Shown here: piece after piece, positions 21,813-32,337 of the stretch | How the letters are laid out: the number at the start of each line of letters is the position of its first letter | How positions within the stretch are numbered: position 1 is the stretch's first letter | Origin: Symbiodinium microadriaticum | Taxonomy: Eukaryota > Sar > Dinophyceae > Suessiales > Symbiodiniaceae | Direction of reading: 5' to 3' | Assembly: GCA_001939145.1 (NCBI GenBank) | Contig: LSRX01000174.1 | Span: 367,743 to 431,742, forward strand | DNA: 64,000 nt | The notes under the pieces: model-generated | What the model saw: only the letters and a program-made list of their open reading frames with translations | Told to the model about the DNA's origin: nothing | Databases searched by the model: none | Translations under genes and position numbers: made by a program

Positions 21813-24019
21813 GCATGCATAATTGTTGACACCCATCTGCACTTCTTGCATCCGGAAGCCCGGCGCCGCATGTCCTTGGCAAGGACCTAAGCTTATCCTG
21901 AAGCCCAGATCCAATTTGGGTTTAGGGTTTTAGGGGTTTAGAGTTTAGGGGTTTGGGGGTGTAGAGTGTTAGGGGTTTAGGGCGTTTAGGGTTTAGGGGT
22001 TTAGGCTTATCCTATAAAGCCCCCAATCCCAGGGAAAGCCTGAAACCCTGTGCTCTTAGCTGTCCGAAGACCCCAGGTGTGCCGAAGAAGCCGGGGAGTT
22101 TGTTCACCAGCTCCAGGTCCTTGAGCAAGAGGCCGCATGTTTCGGGGTGTACTTTTAGGATCTATTTTAGGGTTTAGGGTTAAGGGTTTAGGGGTTTTGT
22201 GTTTTAGGGGTCTAGGGTTTTAGGGGGTTTGGGGTTTAGGAGTTAGGGGTTTAGGGGTTTAGGGTTTAGGCGTTTAGGGCTTAGGCGTTTAGGGCTTAAT
22301 TAGGGTTCTGGGATTCTCAGGTCTTGGGGTGTTTTGGTTTTAGGGATGTTCGGGAATGATCGTGGTCCAATGCAGGGTCTAGTGTGCCAGGGTGTGTGTG
22401 TGTGTGTGTGTCTGGCAGGGGCAAGTAGGTAGGGTCCCGAGTGGAGAGCGCTAGGCTAGGCTGAACAGTTAAGTGTCTTGCAGTCGTGACTCAGGTCCAC
22501 CCACGGGCCTGACTTGCCACAAAGCCCTACTGTAACTATTGCTTGTGAAAGTTGCCAGCCACTTCAGCCACAACTCACAGGTGAAGCACGACCGACCCAG
22601 AATACAACACACGACGCAAGCAGTGACGACGGTCAGGTGAGTCCGGAGAAGCGCGCTGAGCTTGATTCCTGCCAGACCGCTCTTCTTGAGGAATGCAACT
22701 CGACAGCGGGACACGGGGCTCCTTAAAGGGTTCTATAAGGGCTGCTTTATGGTTCTATAAGGGCTACTATAAGGGGGGGCTTGAGGTGTTGTAACTTCGA
22801 TTCCCGACTGAGCCTCTCTCCTAAGGTAATCTTCAATTTCACTTCGGCCGATCCCCAGTCTTCCAAGTTCTGCACCAGTTGCCGGCAAAGCCTAAACCCT
22901 AAAACCTAAACTCCGAACCTGAAATCCCTAAAGTCCCTAAAGCTTCAACCCCCTAAATCTGTAGACCTACACCCTAAACCCTAAACCCGGCCTAAACCCA
23001 AAATCCTAAGCCCCTAAACGCCTAAACCCTAAAATTCCGAGTCCTCGGTCCACAAGGCGAGGGGGTTCTTCGTGCTTAGGAACGCCACCAGGTTTGAGCC
23101 CATGGCGGAAGTCTCAGACCGCCATCTCCGTAAGGGTCCGGGTACCTAAATAGTCCTATATACTCGCCCACATACGAACCTACATAACTACAGTCCCAAA
23201 CCTAAAAAGTAGCAGATTATTGGGGTTCCTTGGACCCCATAAACCCTTATAAACCCTAAACCCCAAAACCTATAAGAATCTGATTACTGGGGTTCTTTGG
23301 ACCCTAGGGGTCTTGCCCATCAACGATCCAGGGAAGTTCAGTAGCTTCTGGGATGTCCCTGAACATCGAGATCGATGAGCCCTGCTTAACATCATAAGCA
23401 TGTTAGGGAATTAGGGTTCAGGGGTTTAGGGTTTAGGGGTTTAGGGTTCAGGGTTTGGGGTTGAGGGTCTAGGGTTTAGGGGATGCAAACCTTCAGCAAA
23501 AGTCTCGACATGCCCCTCTACGTACCCTCCAACACATGAGTACACTAGCGAGCTAGCCGAGGCTTCCAATCCGTATCAATTGTGGGTTTCCGAAAATAGG
23601 GGACCCTGGTATAGTACCCTAAATAGTAGGATCCTGAATTTTAAGGACCCCAATATAAGGTGCCCCTTATTTTCGGAAACTCCCAATTCAGGCTTCAGCC
23701 TTCTTTAAGCTGACACCGTTGAATTCCCCTGCTTCCAAGGCTACGAGCCCTAAGCTGCTGTAGAGCCTAGAAGGATTAAAGTCCCAATAGCGGAAAAAAG
23801 CCTAATCAAACTAATTACCGTACAAGACAAGCAAAAGTCCCAAAAGCCTCAAAAACGACCGAGAAAGCCCCAAAGGTAAGAGCCTGGCAGAGAACGTGAC
23901 AGCCTTTCGACTCCTCGCTGAGAGTTTGGCTGTGCCTTCAGCCGATGGCAGGGAGACAGCACCGAGCGGGGAATCCCAGCATGAGGGGTTTGGAGTCCAC
24001 GAGCTTTGGTTCAGGGTTG
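21813..24019 (+). CDS. Four phase-compatible exon candidates, one with a THLxFLHP motif
   Basis: 21813-21883 (CAG|G, IIVDTHLHFLHPEARRR, GA donor), 22077-22148 (EEAGEFVHQLQVLEQEAA, donor GTACTT), 23080-23129 (NATRFEPMAEVSDRHL, donor GTAAGG) and 23891-24019 (TAFRLLAESLAVPSADGR). Splice phases match at all three joints (2+1, 2+1, 1+2), which is better than chance would give for free choice of borders. The THL-x-F-x-HP string recalls the NTHLYFHP motif of CCR4/PDE12-type exonuclease-endonuclease-phosphatase enzymes. However, the GDFN and other catalytic motifs are not seen, so this is only a hint. Introns carry TTTAGGG at their start and, where long, CCCTAAA near their end. Confidence 0.35.
21916..22345 (+). 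repeat. Two TTTAGGG tracts around an exon candidate
   Basis: 21916-22015 and 22160-22345 are degenerate TTTAGGG runs (GGGGTTTAGG, GGTTTTAGG); the gap between them holds the island 22077-22148. Confidence 0.82.
23216..23324 (+). repeat. Dispersed repeat J, copy 2, with an internal duplicate
   Basis: GATTATTGGGGTTCCTTGGA at 23216 and GATTACTGGGGTTCTTTGGA at 23282 are direct repeats flanking a CCCTAAA stretch; the second matches 19428-19487 inverted. Confidence 0.6.
23584..23684. mobile_element. Hairpin element A, copy 2
   Basis: GGGTTTCCGAAAATAGGGG at the left and CCCCTTATTTTCGGAAAC at the right form a near-perfect inverted repeat, 101 bp. The interior shares TACCCTAAATAGTAGGATCC with copy 1 in reverse orientation. 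Confidence 0.68.
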
Positions 24020-24034
24020 GTTTAGGGTTTAGGT

Positions 24035-24136
24035 GTTCCTTTAAAGGGATCTATAAGGGTTCCATTTAGGGTTTGGGGTTTAGGGGTTCCTTTAAAGGGA
24101 TCTATAAGGGTTCCATTTAGGGTTTGGGGTTTAGGC
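24035..24136 (+). repeat. 51-bp tandem duplication
   Basis: GTTCCTTTAAAGGGATCTAT ... GGTTTGGGGTTTAGG occurs twice with an exact 51-base offset; each unit contains the palindrome CCTTTAAAGG and TTTAGGG heptamers. Confidence 0.88.
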
Positions 24137-24316
24137 CTAAGGTCCAAGAGTATCTGTCTCCTAGTGTTGCAGCGGCTTACTACGACAGAGCTGTCTTCTG
24201 TTTATTGTCGAAGGTTTCGTGACGCTTCCGAGCTTCCATTCCGATGGTGAACGACCCCTTGGGTCCACATTCGAATGCCTTCCAGATGACCAAGAAAGTT
24301 TCAGGGTTTACCTTAA

Positions 24317-24394
24317 CCCCAAATGACCTACCTTTTTGAGGACCTATATAAAGAATTCATACTAAGGAACCCTAAAAAGGTAGGTTCTTTGGGG
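24317..24394. mobile_element. Hairpin element B, copy 1 (ACCTACCTTTTT ends)
   Basis: CCCCAAATGACCTACCTTTT at the left pairs with AAAAAGGTAGGTTCTTTGGG at the right. 78 bp, diverged relative of the three copies below. Confidence 0.55.
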
Positions 24395-24642
24395 TCCAGG
24401 TAGGGTTTAGGGACCAAGAAAGATCGACCTCGAGTGTCCAGTTCCCATCCAGCACTCTGTTTCCCGAGGACGGACTCTCAACGCTGTCCCCAGCAGATCC
24501 TTGATCAGTGTTCCGTAGACACAAGGCCCGAAGCCATTTCTCCCAAGTTCTAAAATGATGCTCCAACTCTTTCCAAACCCTACAGTGCCCTACAGCCACT
24601 TTCTCAGCTGGCTCATATACCGGCCGCGCCACAAGAGCACAG

Positions 24643-24743
24643 GAATGTCAGGGGCACTGGACACTGTGGGTCTCGCTTTCAACGAACTGAGGCCCTCTCG
24701 CCGGCACCTGGTCGCAGCAGAAACTGGGGTCTCTCGCATGCAG
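24643..24743 (+). CDS. Exon candidate (LDTVGLAFNELRPSRRHL)
   Basis: After CACAG|GA, 33 codons with regular composition, ending ATGCAG|GTTTGG. Part of a longer open frame from 24555. The antisense frame (VWKELEHHFRTWEKWLRALC) is also open just to the left. Confidence 0.35.
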
Positions 24744-24955
24744 GTTTGGGGTTAATAGTTAGGACTGGGTGTAGATCCAATATGGGGTGAATGAAGGAGT
24801 CTTCTCATAGAAGGCATGTGTCTTCCGAGTGGTTTTGGCTCTTATCCCTCGGAGTATCGATGGCCCACATCGGCTCTAGTATTGAATGCGTAGTTGGAGA
24901 CCTGGCCTTGCAGACTTCAGAGGAGAAGCAGCTGTAGGCCTGTTTTTTTGCTCAG

Positions 24956-25009
24956 GCTTTGGGGTACAGCGGTATAGGTTTGCGCGGACGCAGCGTCTCA
25001 TACTTTCAG
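24956..25009 (+). CDS. Exon candidate, 18 codons, phase 0 at both ends
   Basis: Acceptor TGTTTTTTTGCTCAG|G is the best polypyrimidine acceptor in this part. Reads ALGYSGIGLRGRSVSYFQ and ends CAG|GTTGTA. Unknown product. Confidence 0.36.
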
Positions 25010-25051
25010 GTTGTATGCGGGCCCTAGGGGCTTCCAGAGGGAAGCTCACTA

Positions 25052-25142
25052 ACCCTAGGGCTCCAAATAGCCCAAAGTAGGTACTATTTACAGACTTTAG
25101 ACCCCAAAGTAGGTACTATTTGTATACTTGGAGCTCTAGGGT
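25052..25142. mobile_element. Hairpin element D, copy 1
   Basis: ACCCTAGGGCTCCAAATAG pairs with CTTGGAGCTCTAGGGT. Two direct copies of CCCAAAGTAGGTACTATTT lie inside. Confidence 0.66.
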
Positions 25143-25539
25143 AATGGTAGGATCCTTACCGGGGTTGTTGGACGGTGCTCAATGGAGATATCTGCCACTT
25201 GATCGAAGCGGCAACACCAATGTGAAAGTCGTTTGTCACGGGCCTTTGCACCGAACGGAGATGGTAATGGCCTCGAAGGCGTTCTGTCATCATACACGAA
25301 GCTCAGGTGACTCAGGAGAATTACCACACATCCACACAAACTAAGCTACTATGAATTATAAAGGGTTTCTGTACGGGCTACTATCCAAATCTGCACATGG
25401 GTTGCTACTTCGAGGGCCGGGGGCCTTAGTAAGTAGGTAATAAGCAGAGTTTTAAGCTTGTACCCCAAAAGGGATCCTGATTGGGGTCCATAAAAATGAC
25501 TACTCGCTAAGTCCCCCGTTCCTCCAAGTCACTCTAGAC

Positions 25540-25830
25540 ACCCTAAACCCGAAACTCCTAAACCCTGAACCCCTAAACCCTAAACCCTAAAACCCTAAAC
25601 CCTAAACCCTGAACCCCGAAACCCTAAAGTGTTTAGTGTAGAGGCTCGGACTCCGCGGCAACCTTGCAGCTGGCCGACTAGAGCGGTCATTGGCCACCGC
25701 AGCGGGGCGAGAGGGGCTACCTGGTGATCAGCAAGGGTTTCTAGAACTTCAGGGTTTCAGGGTTTCAGGGTTTGGGGTTTTTAGGTTTCTAGGGTTTTTA
25801 GGGAGGGTTTGGGTAGGGTTTTCAGAGTTT
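25540..25830 (+). repeat. CCCTAAA tract, island, then TTTAGGG tract
   Basis: 25540-25630 is CCCTAAA/CCCTGAA; 25738-25830 is GGGTTTCAGGG/GGGTTTTTAGG. Between them an island (25670-25737, GRLERSLATAAGREGLPG) could be an exon. The two tracts could pair as an inverted repeat across it. Confidence 0.78.
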
Positions 25831-26018
25831 CGAGGCTTTGGTATTCCTTGGTTTGAGGTGACTAGCAGGGACGGCTTCGTGTTGTGCTGCTGCCCGAAAC
25901 CCCAATCCCCTAAACACCCCCCCGCAACAGACCTAAGCACTTCACTAAACGGGCCCTTAAACACACATAAACAACTCAACCCCATGGGCAACCCTCCACG
26001 AGGCCTTGGCCCCCACAG

Positions 26019-27562
26019 CTGCCGCTGGAAGAGCCACTGGCGGAAAGGCTCCAAGCCGAAAAGGAGGCTTGGGCCTCCAGGAGTTTAGCTGGCTTCTGGT
26101 TCAGGGACGCAACGCCTTTCTTGAGAGAAGCTGCAGCTGCAGCAGTAAGAGTAGTTGCAGTAGTTGTCTTCGTAGTACTGGTAGTAAGAGTAAGGTATGG
26201 CAGCAGTCGAAGCAGTGCTGTGGCAGCATCAGCAGCCGACGCAGGGCCGGCAGCGGCAACAGCAGGAGCAGCCAGAACAGTCGTACTGGTAAGAACGGCT
26301 TGACTCCAGCGCCTCGGAGCTTCAGTGTTGGAGGCAGGACATCTTTGATCCTGCGCCAGTATACTTGGTAGAGGTGGTAAACTTCTTCTTGTCACCATGA
26401 GGACAAGCTGAACAACTTCTCCAACATATCTGCCTGTCGTTTGCATTGCAGGCCGTATCTAGACCCTCGCTCACTGGATACCCTAGCCGCCCTAGCCTTG
26501 TGTTCGGCTATGGTTTTGAAACCGAAGACGACCTAGGCGGTAGCAACAGCATCCAAGCATTGAGGAAACTGCTCAGGAGCTTGAAACATGCATTTGGGCT
26601 CGACGCGGTTTCCCGGAGTTTAGGTAGGAGTCTTGCCTAAAGGTTCAGGTGGGACGGCAGTAAGTACCAGATTTGCTGAAGATCCAAAGCCCAGAACCTG
26701 AATGCCCGGTACAACCAGCCCAGTGTCCTGTAAGCGGAAGCCCGAAGCCCTAGAGTCAGCCGTAAGAAACGACGATCAAACATGCAGAGACCCTGAACCC
26801 CGAATTCCCCCCCCCCCAAACCCCAAACCCCTAAACCTTAAACCCCAAACCCCTAAACCCTTAACCCATAGCAAGCGGATCAACCCGAAGCAAGCTTTCT
26901 AGGTTGCCCAGTAAGACCCTTTTTTCTTTCCTGGGTTCACTTATAAAAACCAAACAGTAGGAAAAAGGGCAAACCCCTAAACCCTAAACCCCTAAATCCT
27001 AAACCCTAAACCCTAAACCTCTAAAGCCCTAAACCAACCTTATTTCAAAGAGGCTAATGGGAAACCAAGCTTTGCCAGGCTTGGAGACAGGAGTCGGCCT
27101 CTGGGTCGGAAAGCTCCGAGCGCGAGACATCGGAGGAAGACGAGGTGGGCCTTTTTTGGGGGCTTAGGGTTTAGGACCGGGTTTAGGGTTCAAGGGCTTA
27201 GGGTTTAGGGGTTTAGGGTTTAGGGTGCCATGTTTCTCAGGCTTTGCAAGGGCTTCAGAAGGGTTGTACAAGGGCCTTAATGGTTCAAAAAGCCAAGGTT
27301 GGATAGGGGTTGTGAAAAGGGCAATCTACAGCTGTTTGGTAACGAGTCTTCTGGCCACTTAGGGGCTTTTGCTGTGAGGTCGAAGGGGTTTTGGGAGCGG
27401 CCTTCAGTCTTTCTGGGGATGTACAGGGCTTAAGGTTTCCAAGGCTTGTAGGGCTTGGTGTAATTCTGGGGCTTGGGGTCGGGTTGAGCGCTTGAGGGTT
27501 CAGATGTTCCATGTTGTCCCTGTCAGTCTGTGGAGGAGTTAGAACTGGCTCAGCTGTTTGGG
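26019..27562 (+). CDS. Group of five exon candidates
   Basis: 26019-26080 (EEPLAERLQAEKEAWAS), 26452-26623 (57 codons: LVFGYGFETEDDLGGSNS then a Leu/Lys-rich helix ALRKLLRSLKHAFGLD; CAG|G to G|GTAGGA), 26695-26729 (NLNARYNQPSV, donor GTAAGC), 27091-27144 (SASGSESSERETSEEDE, CAG|GAG to GAG|GTGGGC, a strongly acidic Ser/Glu stretch) and 27527-27562 (SVEELELAQLFG, donor GTGAGC). Not all joints are in phase, so exons are missing or borders wrong. CCCTAAA precedes and TTTAGGG follows several of them. Family unknown. Confidence 0.36.
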
Positions 27563-28249
27563 GTGAGCGGGTGGTTGGGCATGGCTTGGTGTTTGAAAGG
27601 TCGAGGTGCGTATTTTTTGTTCGGATGGTTGGTGATTCTGCAGTTAAGTTTTGGAACTGTCGTTCTGTCTAGTGCAGGCATGCGGTTGGCGAGCTGCCTC
27701 TAGCTTGATATGAGTTTGGAGGTTTGTTGTCAGCTCTCGGCGAGTTGTGGCAGGTGGAGTTGAAGTTTGGAAGTTAGCAATCCCTAAGCCCTAAGCCCTT
27801 ACTCCCTAAACCACAAACCTAAACGCCTAAACCCAACTCCCATAACCCCCCCAAGCCCTATACTGTAGTCCCATCCCAGCTTGTCAGGGTGGTCAAAAAA
27901 ACAACACTGCGATAAAAAACTGCGAGTCCAGTGCTTGGTTTGTGAGGGCTTTTGCCTCATTACCACACCCTAAACCCTAAGCCCTAAACAATTTCAGAAT
28001 TCTTAGTCCGGCTCCTGTGGGCTAAACCTAGAGGCAAAGGCCTTGATCCCTAAACTCCAAGGGTCGGGCCTCAAGAATTGCCTATATCATACTGGGGTTC
28101 CTTATCATGACTATATTATCAATTCAATTCATTCCGGCCCCTTTCCCTATGTTAAGGTTTTTTTTGCTTTTTTGTTTTCCGGAAGCTTGAGGGTTTTGAC
28201 TTCCAGGCCTGAGATCCTCAAAAACTCGGATCGCCTGAGGAGTGGCCTG

Positions 28250-28326
28250 CGCGGGTGGCCGCGGCTATGGCGCTCCTCGACACGCATCAGCCGAAACCGG
28301 TGAAGGCCGCCAAGGGGCTGCTTTGT
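28250..28326 (+). CDS. Exon candidate ending at GTAAGT
   Basis: Frame containing MALLDTHQPKPVKAAKGLLC runs directly into a consensus GTAAGT donor and then a TA/TTTA microsatellite. GC-rich against AT-rich flanks. The start border is unclear. Confidence 0.3.
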
Positions 28327-28358
28327 GTAAGTTACTGTGTGGTATGTGTAAACATACA

Positions 28359-28360
<2 letters not shown>

Positions 28361-28395
<35 letters not shown>

Positions 28396-28440
28396 TTATT
28401 TATTTATTTATTATTTATTTATTTATTTATTTATTTATAT
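28361..28440 (+). repeat. TA then TTTA microsatellite
   Basis: Follows the GTAAGT at 28327 by 34 bases. Confidence 0.9.
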
Positions 28441-28912
28441 TTGTATATGTGTCAATGTATATATGTTGACAAACAGCTGATTCAATACAGATCTTACGGG
28501 GGGAGGCTTCAATACATCCCGGCTCTAACCCGAAGTCGCCCTTCGAGACTTCGAGGGGAGACACATCCTATGCACTCCTTCATGGTTTGCTTCGGGAAAA
28601 GAGTCGCAACCAGGCAATGCAGCGGAATATAGTACTGGCTCCCAGACTTTTGGCGTTATTGTGGCCTGTTGACTTACCGCTCAGGGCTTGGCTTTAATTT
28701 CGATTTGAGGTTCGATCTGGGATTACAGGGTCCAAGCAGGTCTGAGGACTCACTTGGGGATGGCCACATGAAGATTCCCATCCTGCTTACTAGTTCCCTG
28801 CCCATAGCTCTAACTACCATCCCATCCTGAGCTATGGCCATCCGGGGTTTAGGGGTGCAGGGATCACTCAGAGGCGGCGCTGAACCCTCTAAGCTCCAAA
28901 CCATCTGGGCAG

Positions 28913-29292
28913 GTGCGCATGGCCGGTCTTCGCCAATCCGCGATCGGTGACCAGGACTGCGGGATAGCAGACTGGAGAGTTGGTGTGGGCTTCCAGCGCC
29001 GTGCATGGCAAGGTTTGCAGAGATCGGGGGCGAAGGTGAAGGGCTGCCTGCTTCAATTCCGGCTCACAGGTTTATGTTTGCCAGGGTTGTCCCCTGTGCG
29101 GATTTGGTGGGGTGGTGGGGGTCCGACAAGGTTTGTCAAGGTGAAATTGAAATCCCCAATGCTGCTCGGCGCAGGACACATTCAAGCGTCTCGTGGCTGA
29201 AAAGTTCGCTGAGGCACCATCTTCTTAGAATTCGGTTTCCTCTTCAGGCTGTTGCAAGGCTGAGATGTGTGCTGTGTAGCTTGCTTGACCAG
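28913..29292 (+). CDS. Exon candidates 28913-29012, 29085-29130 and 29248-29292
   Basis: First: after GGGCAG, RMAGLRQSAIGDQDCGIADW and on to CAAG|GTTTGC. Second: after TTTGCCAG, SPVRIWWGGGGPT, in phase with the first. Third: after CTCTTCAG|G, AVARLRCVLCSLLDQ to CAG|GTAGTT. An unspliced 126-residue frame 29005-29385 overlaps and is an alternative explanation, as is DTFKRLVAEKFAEAPSS at 29175. Confidence 0.3.
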
Positions 29293-29497
29293 GTAGTTGT
29301 GGGCAAGGCAGGACGGAAGTTAGACCCACCGCAGCTGGAGTCTTGTCATGTGGAGGAACCACCAACTGAATCAAATTGCAGGTAGTTTAAGAGACTGCAA
29401 AGAAATTAATACACAGCCCCTTTGTACTACGTTCTCGAGTTTCAGGTTTGCCGTTTCAGGTTCTGCCGAATTGAATCGAAAGGTTTAGGGTTGCAAG

Positions 29498-29605
29498 GCT
29501 TCGGGTGCCCGGGGCCCGAAAGAACTCGAAGTCGTGGAGGCCATCAACATCGATTCGGAGGAGATCCGGGTGAAAAACATCCGTGGTGGGACGCCTCGCG
29601 CTTGA
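29498..29605 (+). CDS. Terminal-exon candidate (EVVEAINIDSEEIRVKNI)
   Basis: After GTTGCAAG|G the frame reads 35 codons to TGA, with acidic then basic character and regular codons. A donor at CGTG|GTGGGA is possible. The antisense frame is also open. A TTTAGGG heptamer lies just upstream. Confidence 0.33.
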   Translation, partial: ASGARGPKELEVVEAINIDSEEIRVKNIRGGTPRA

Positions 29606-29672
29606 GGCTCCGCACAAGGAGCCTTTGGGACTGAAGGTTCTTGGGGTCTCAGGGCTTGGTATCTAGCTCTCC

Positions 29673-29860
29673 CTCCCTCCCTCCCCCTCTCTCTGTGTCT
29701 ATGTAGCTGTTTGTATGTACGTATGTATGTAATGTATGTATGTATGTATGTATGTATGTATGTATGTATGTACGTATGTATGTATGTATGTATGTATGTA
29801 TGTCTCTCTGTGTGTGTATGCGTGCATGTGTGTATGTGTATACATACATATACATATATG
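29673..29860 (+). repeat. CCCT, GTAT and TACA microsatellites
   Basis: About 20 GTAT units with a few GTAC; long YIHT frames on the minus strand are decoded repeat. Confidence 0.92.
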
Positions 29861-30244
29861 TATTGGGGACTATGAGTGGGCAGTATATTACTACTAACTA
29901 AGGCCTCCTGGTTCACAGGGCTTTATACGGTTCTTGATGTGGCTGTGCTTACGGTCTCTTGCTGGAGGGGTATATTTGCCCGTACACATGCTGTTGGTGG
30001 GCAAACTCCTGCTTGAACAACCGTCATATGGCATATCTGACATCCCATCGTTCAGGTACGGTCCATTGTCCATACTTGTGGCTGAGGTAGCCGTGTGGAG
30101 ATCACTTTACTATACACACTGCTGAATTCCATTGACTCTTTTCATTTGAATTGAACCTGTGTGCAACCAGAGCACTCGGCGCCTTGCGTCGATTCTGAGC
30201 TTATAGGTGTGACTTCACGCAGGTGTGAAGGCTGCTGGTATTGA

Positions 30245-30547
30245 ATGAAACTCAGTAACAAGTATTCAGGGAAACTCATAAAGTCTCACGTTGCGGTTAA
30301 TTATAAAGGGGTGCCTGCCGCCGAAGCTGGTCCGGTTGTTGTAGCACCCATTCCCTGCAAGGAAACATACCACCCTGTGCATACGTTTTTCGCCAATGAA
30401 TTTGCAAGCACCCGCCCTCTTAGCCCTAAATCCAAAAAACCCTGTTTAGCCCTAAACCCTATAAACTTGTGCGCAGGCTCGGCTGCTACGGATCTCATTG
30501 CATTCCACCCGTCCAGCTACCTGAGGCTCAAGATGGAGCATCTGTGA
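30245..30547 (+). CDS. 100-aa ORF, probably two exons around a CCCTAAA insert
   Basis: ATG-started frame. Residues 1-58 and 79-100 look ordinary (NKYSGKLIKSHVAVNYKG; TDLIAFHPSSYLRLKMEHL), while the middle is decoded CCCTAAA sequence. A good acceptor (TTGTGCGCAG|G) at 30476 lies directly after the tract, so the last 22 codons are likely a terminal exon (30477-30547) and the tract intronic. TTTAGGG follows the stop. Confidence 0.36.
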   Translation: MKLSNKYSGKLIKSHVAVNYKGVPAAEAGPVVVAPIPCKETYHPVHTFFANEFASTRPLSPKSKKPCLALNPINLCAGSAATDLIAFHPSSYLRLKMEHL

Positions 30548-30696
30548 CCTCACTCCTGCCTCCCCCGGTACCCCACGGTTTAGGGTTTAGGGTTTAGGGT
30601 CAAGCCCACTTAACACTAATCCTGCCAGCCTAGAGCCACATCCTAACCAGCATTTTAAACCCTTATCACAACAGAATAATTACCACAGTCTTTCAG

Positions 30697-30919
30697 CCAA
30701 CGCCTGAGAAGCAGAGAGTTCGGTTCTGTTGATGCTTTGGACGAAACCCAGGAAGGAACCTTAGGAAGCCCTGAAGCCAAAGCCCAAGTACGACTCCCCA
30801 CGCAGGGGAGGAGCAGCGAAAGTTTGCTAAAGCGGCATAAGCAGCAACACGTGGGCTGCTCGCTTTCTGGCAGTCATGCCAAAATACCAGCCGCAGTCTT
30901 AGAGTCAAAGACTATACCC
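30697..30919 (+). CDS. 74-codon exon candidate with strong splice borders
   Basis: Acceptor CACAGTCTTTCAG, then 74 open codons (GSVDALDETQEGTLGSPEA, later SSESLLKRHKQQHVGCSL, IPAAVLESKTIP), then GTAAGT. The length, the borders at both ends and the Glu/Ser/Lys composition make this one of the better exon calls. The frame would stop two codons after the donor. Looks mostly disordered. Family unknown. Confidence 0.46.
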
Positions 30920-30994
30920 GTAAGTTGAAGCCGAGATTGTATTTCGTAGTTACCTTTTTTCCTTCCTCGGCCTGCTCCGTGTAGCCACCTCGCC

Positions 30995-31165
30995 ATGGAC
31001 TACACTGCGGGCTTTTCAATATGGCTGTGCCGCGACTCGTGTCAGGGGAGGGGGGTCGAGACTGTGGTGGAGGTGGAGCTTTTGTTCTTGGGGAGGGGTT
31101 CCTACACCTCAGTGCTAGGTTCCTGGGTTACAACAATTTCCAGCAGCAAGTACATGCTACCCTAA
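30995..31165 (+). CDS. 56-aa ORF behind a long pyrimidine tract
   Basis: Pyrimidine-rich CTTTTTTCCTTCCTCGG ... GTGTAG ends 10 bases before an ATG in good context (GCCATGG). The frame reads MDYTAGFSIWLCRDSCQG and has a Val/Leu-rich middle to TAA in a CCCTAAGC tract. Could be a first exon with a trans-splice acceptor, or the next exon after 30697-30919 (phase does not match exactly). Confidence 0.3.
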   Translation: MDYTAGFSIWLCRDSCQGRGVETVVEVELLFLGRGSYTSVLGSWVTTISSSKYMLP

Positions 31166-31242
31166 GCCCCAAGCCTTAAACCCTAAACTCTAAGCCCTAA
31201 ACCCATATCTAATCTAAGCAAAGCAACCACCCTCCAAGGCAG

Positions 31243-31299
31243 GATGCCATCGGCCAGATGATTGGCTACCTGCTTGCCACCCTGCGACCTGGCCGGAGC
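31243..31299 (+). CDS. Exon candidate (DAIGQMIGYLLATLRPGRS)
   Basis: Phase-0 island after AAGGCAG|G, 19 codons, mildly hydrophobic, stopping at TGA or a GC/GA donor. CCCTAAA tract on the left, TATAGGG on the right. Confidence 0.28.
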
Positions 31300-31357
31300 T
31301 GAAGCTACGGCTCTTTACTGGCCTCTTGTTAGGGGATTTAATGGTATAGGGTTTACG

Positions 31358-31413
31358 GTTACCATAATAAGGAATCCATATTACTTACTAATAGATCCTC
31401 ATTATATGGTAAC
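31358..31413. mobile_element. Short hairpin element (GTTACCAT ends)
   Basis: GTTACCATAATAAGGA pairs with TCCTCATTATATGGTAAC; 56 bp. Single copy seen. Confidence 0.5.
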
Positions 31414-32122
31414 TTAAATAAAATGACTTAACAAGCACCCGGTTTAACTGGTTCCGTTTCAGGGGGTCTTAGGCTCCCTTACAAAGATACCCACTAGGGT
31501 CTCTCAGGGGGTCTTCGGCTCCATTATAAATGATACCCAACACCAACAAGAGAGAGCCCGTTTTAATCCTAGGTTGCGGGGCATCCTAGTTAAAGCTCAC
31601 CTCGAAGGGCTTGCCTGTGACAGGTTCCCTTAGCGGCTCATTTACGGGTTGAACTAAGGGTACTCTCAGGGTTGAGGGTCTAAGGCTTCGTGGAGAGAGT
31701 GGGGATTGTTCAACATCCAGACGACACTAGCAGTCTCGGGCACCTGAGAAGTTTAATTAATGTCAGGTGATCTGATGAGTCTGATGTATGTAGTAAGAAC
31801 CCATATTAACATGTATACATATATGTATATAAGTTCGAGAGTTGCTTCTCTTCCCAGTTATGTATTGCTATGTCGCTAGCCTTTATTTTTTGCAAACCTA
31901 GCCTACTACACGCAAGACCCTCGATTACAACCCCAAACCGCATCGCAATATATGCGAAGCCCGAATCTATGTCATACAACCCTAAGCCCTTAACGCTTTA
32001 TCTCTTAACCTTGAAGCTACAACATCCTCATAGCAGGGGTGTTTTTGCATCCCTGAGTTCCGGCGGATCTTCTGAGCTTTGAGCTCAGGAACTTGCCCGT
32101 CTGCTTTCGGTTTGCCGTGTAG

Positions 32123-32337
32123 GGATTTGGATTTCGGCCCGCGACTTTAACATGACCCAAGCTTCCGTGAAGAGCACCCTCGTAGGCCCAGAAGCGACGG
32201 TGTTTTGATGGAAGAGCCCCTAAACCCTAAACCCTAAACCCTAAACCATGCCAGGTTCTTTGCCTCTGTCTTGGTTATGACGGTGGCCACGGTCATCATT
32301 CTGGCTCTCAGTTCTTTGTTTTCGCTGCTGCACCTGG
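32123..32337 (+). CDS. Exon candidates 32123-32181 and 32255-32337 (membrane helix)
   Basis: 32123-32181 follows TTTGCCGTGTAG and reads IWISARDFNMTQASVKSTL to a GTAGGC donor. 32255-32337 follows CCATGCCAG|G and is a clean hydrophobic helix (FFASVLVMTVATVIILALSS). It lies between a CCCTAAA tract and a TTTAGGG tract with no other spacer. Membrane protein fragment; family unknown. Confidence 0.34.

Noticed and set aside
24826-24842. Relict spliced leader (TTTTGGCTC)
   Set aside because: Only nine bases match the remembered dinoflagellate leader end, and no gene start follows it.
25749-26054. Minus-strand ORF rich in NPKP/NPET
   Set aside because: Much of it is decoded TTTAGGG-type sequence, a familiar false prediction; the plus-strand island at 26019 fits better.
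28700-28730. GGTTCGATCTGGG as a tRNA T-arm
   Set aside because: No acceptor, D-arm or anticodon stem could be built around it.
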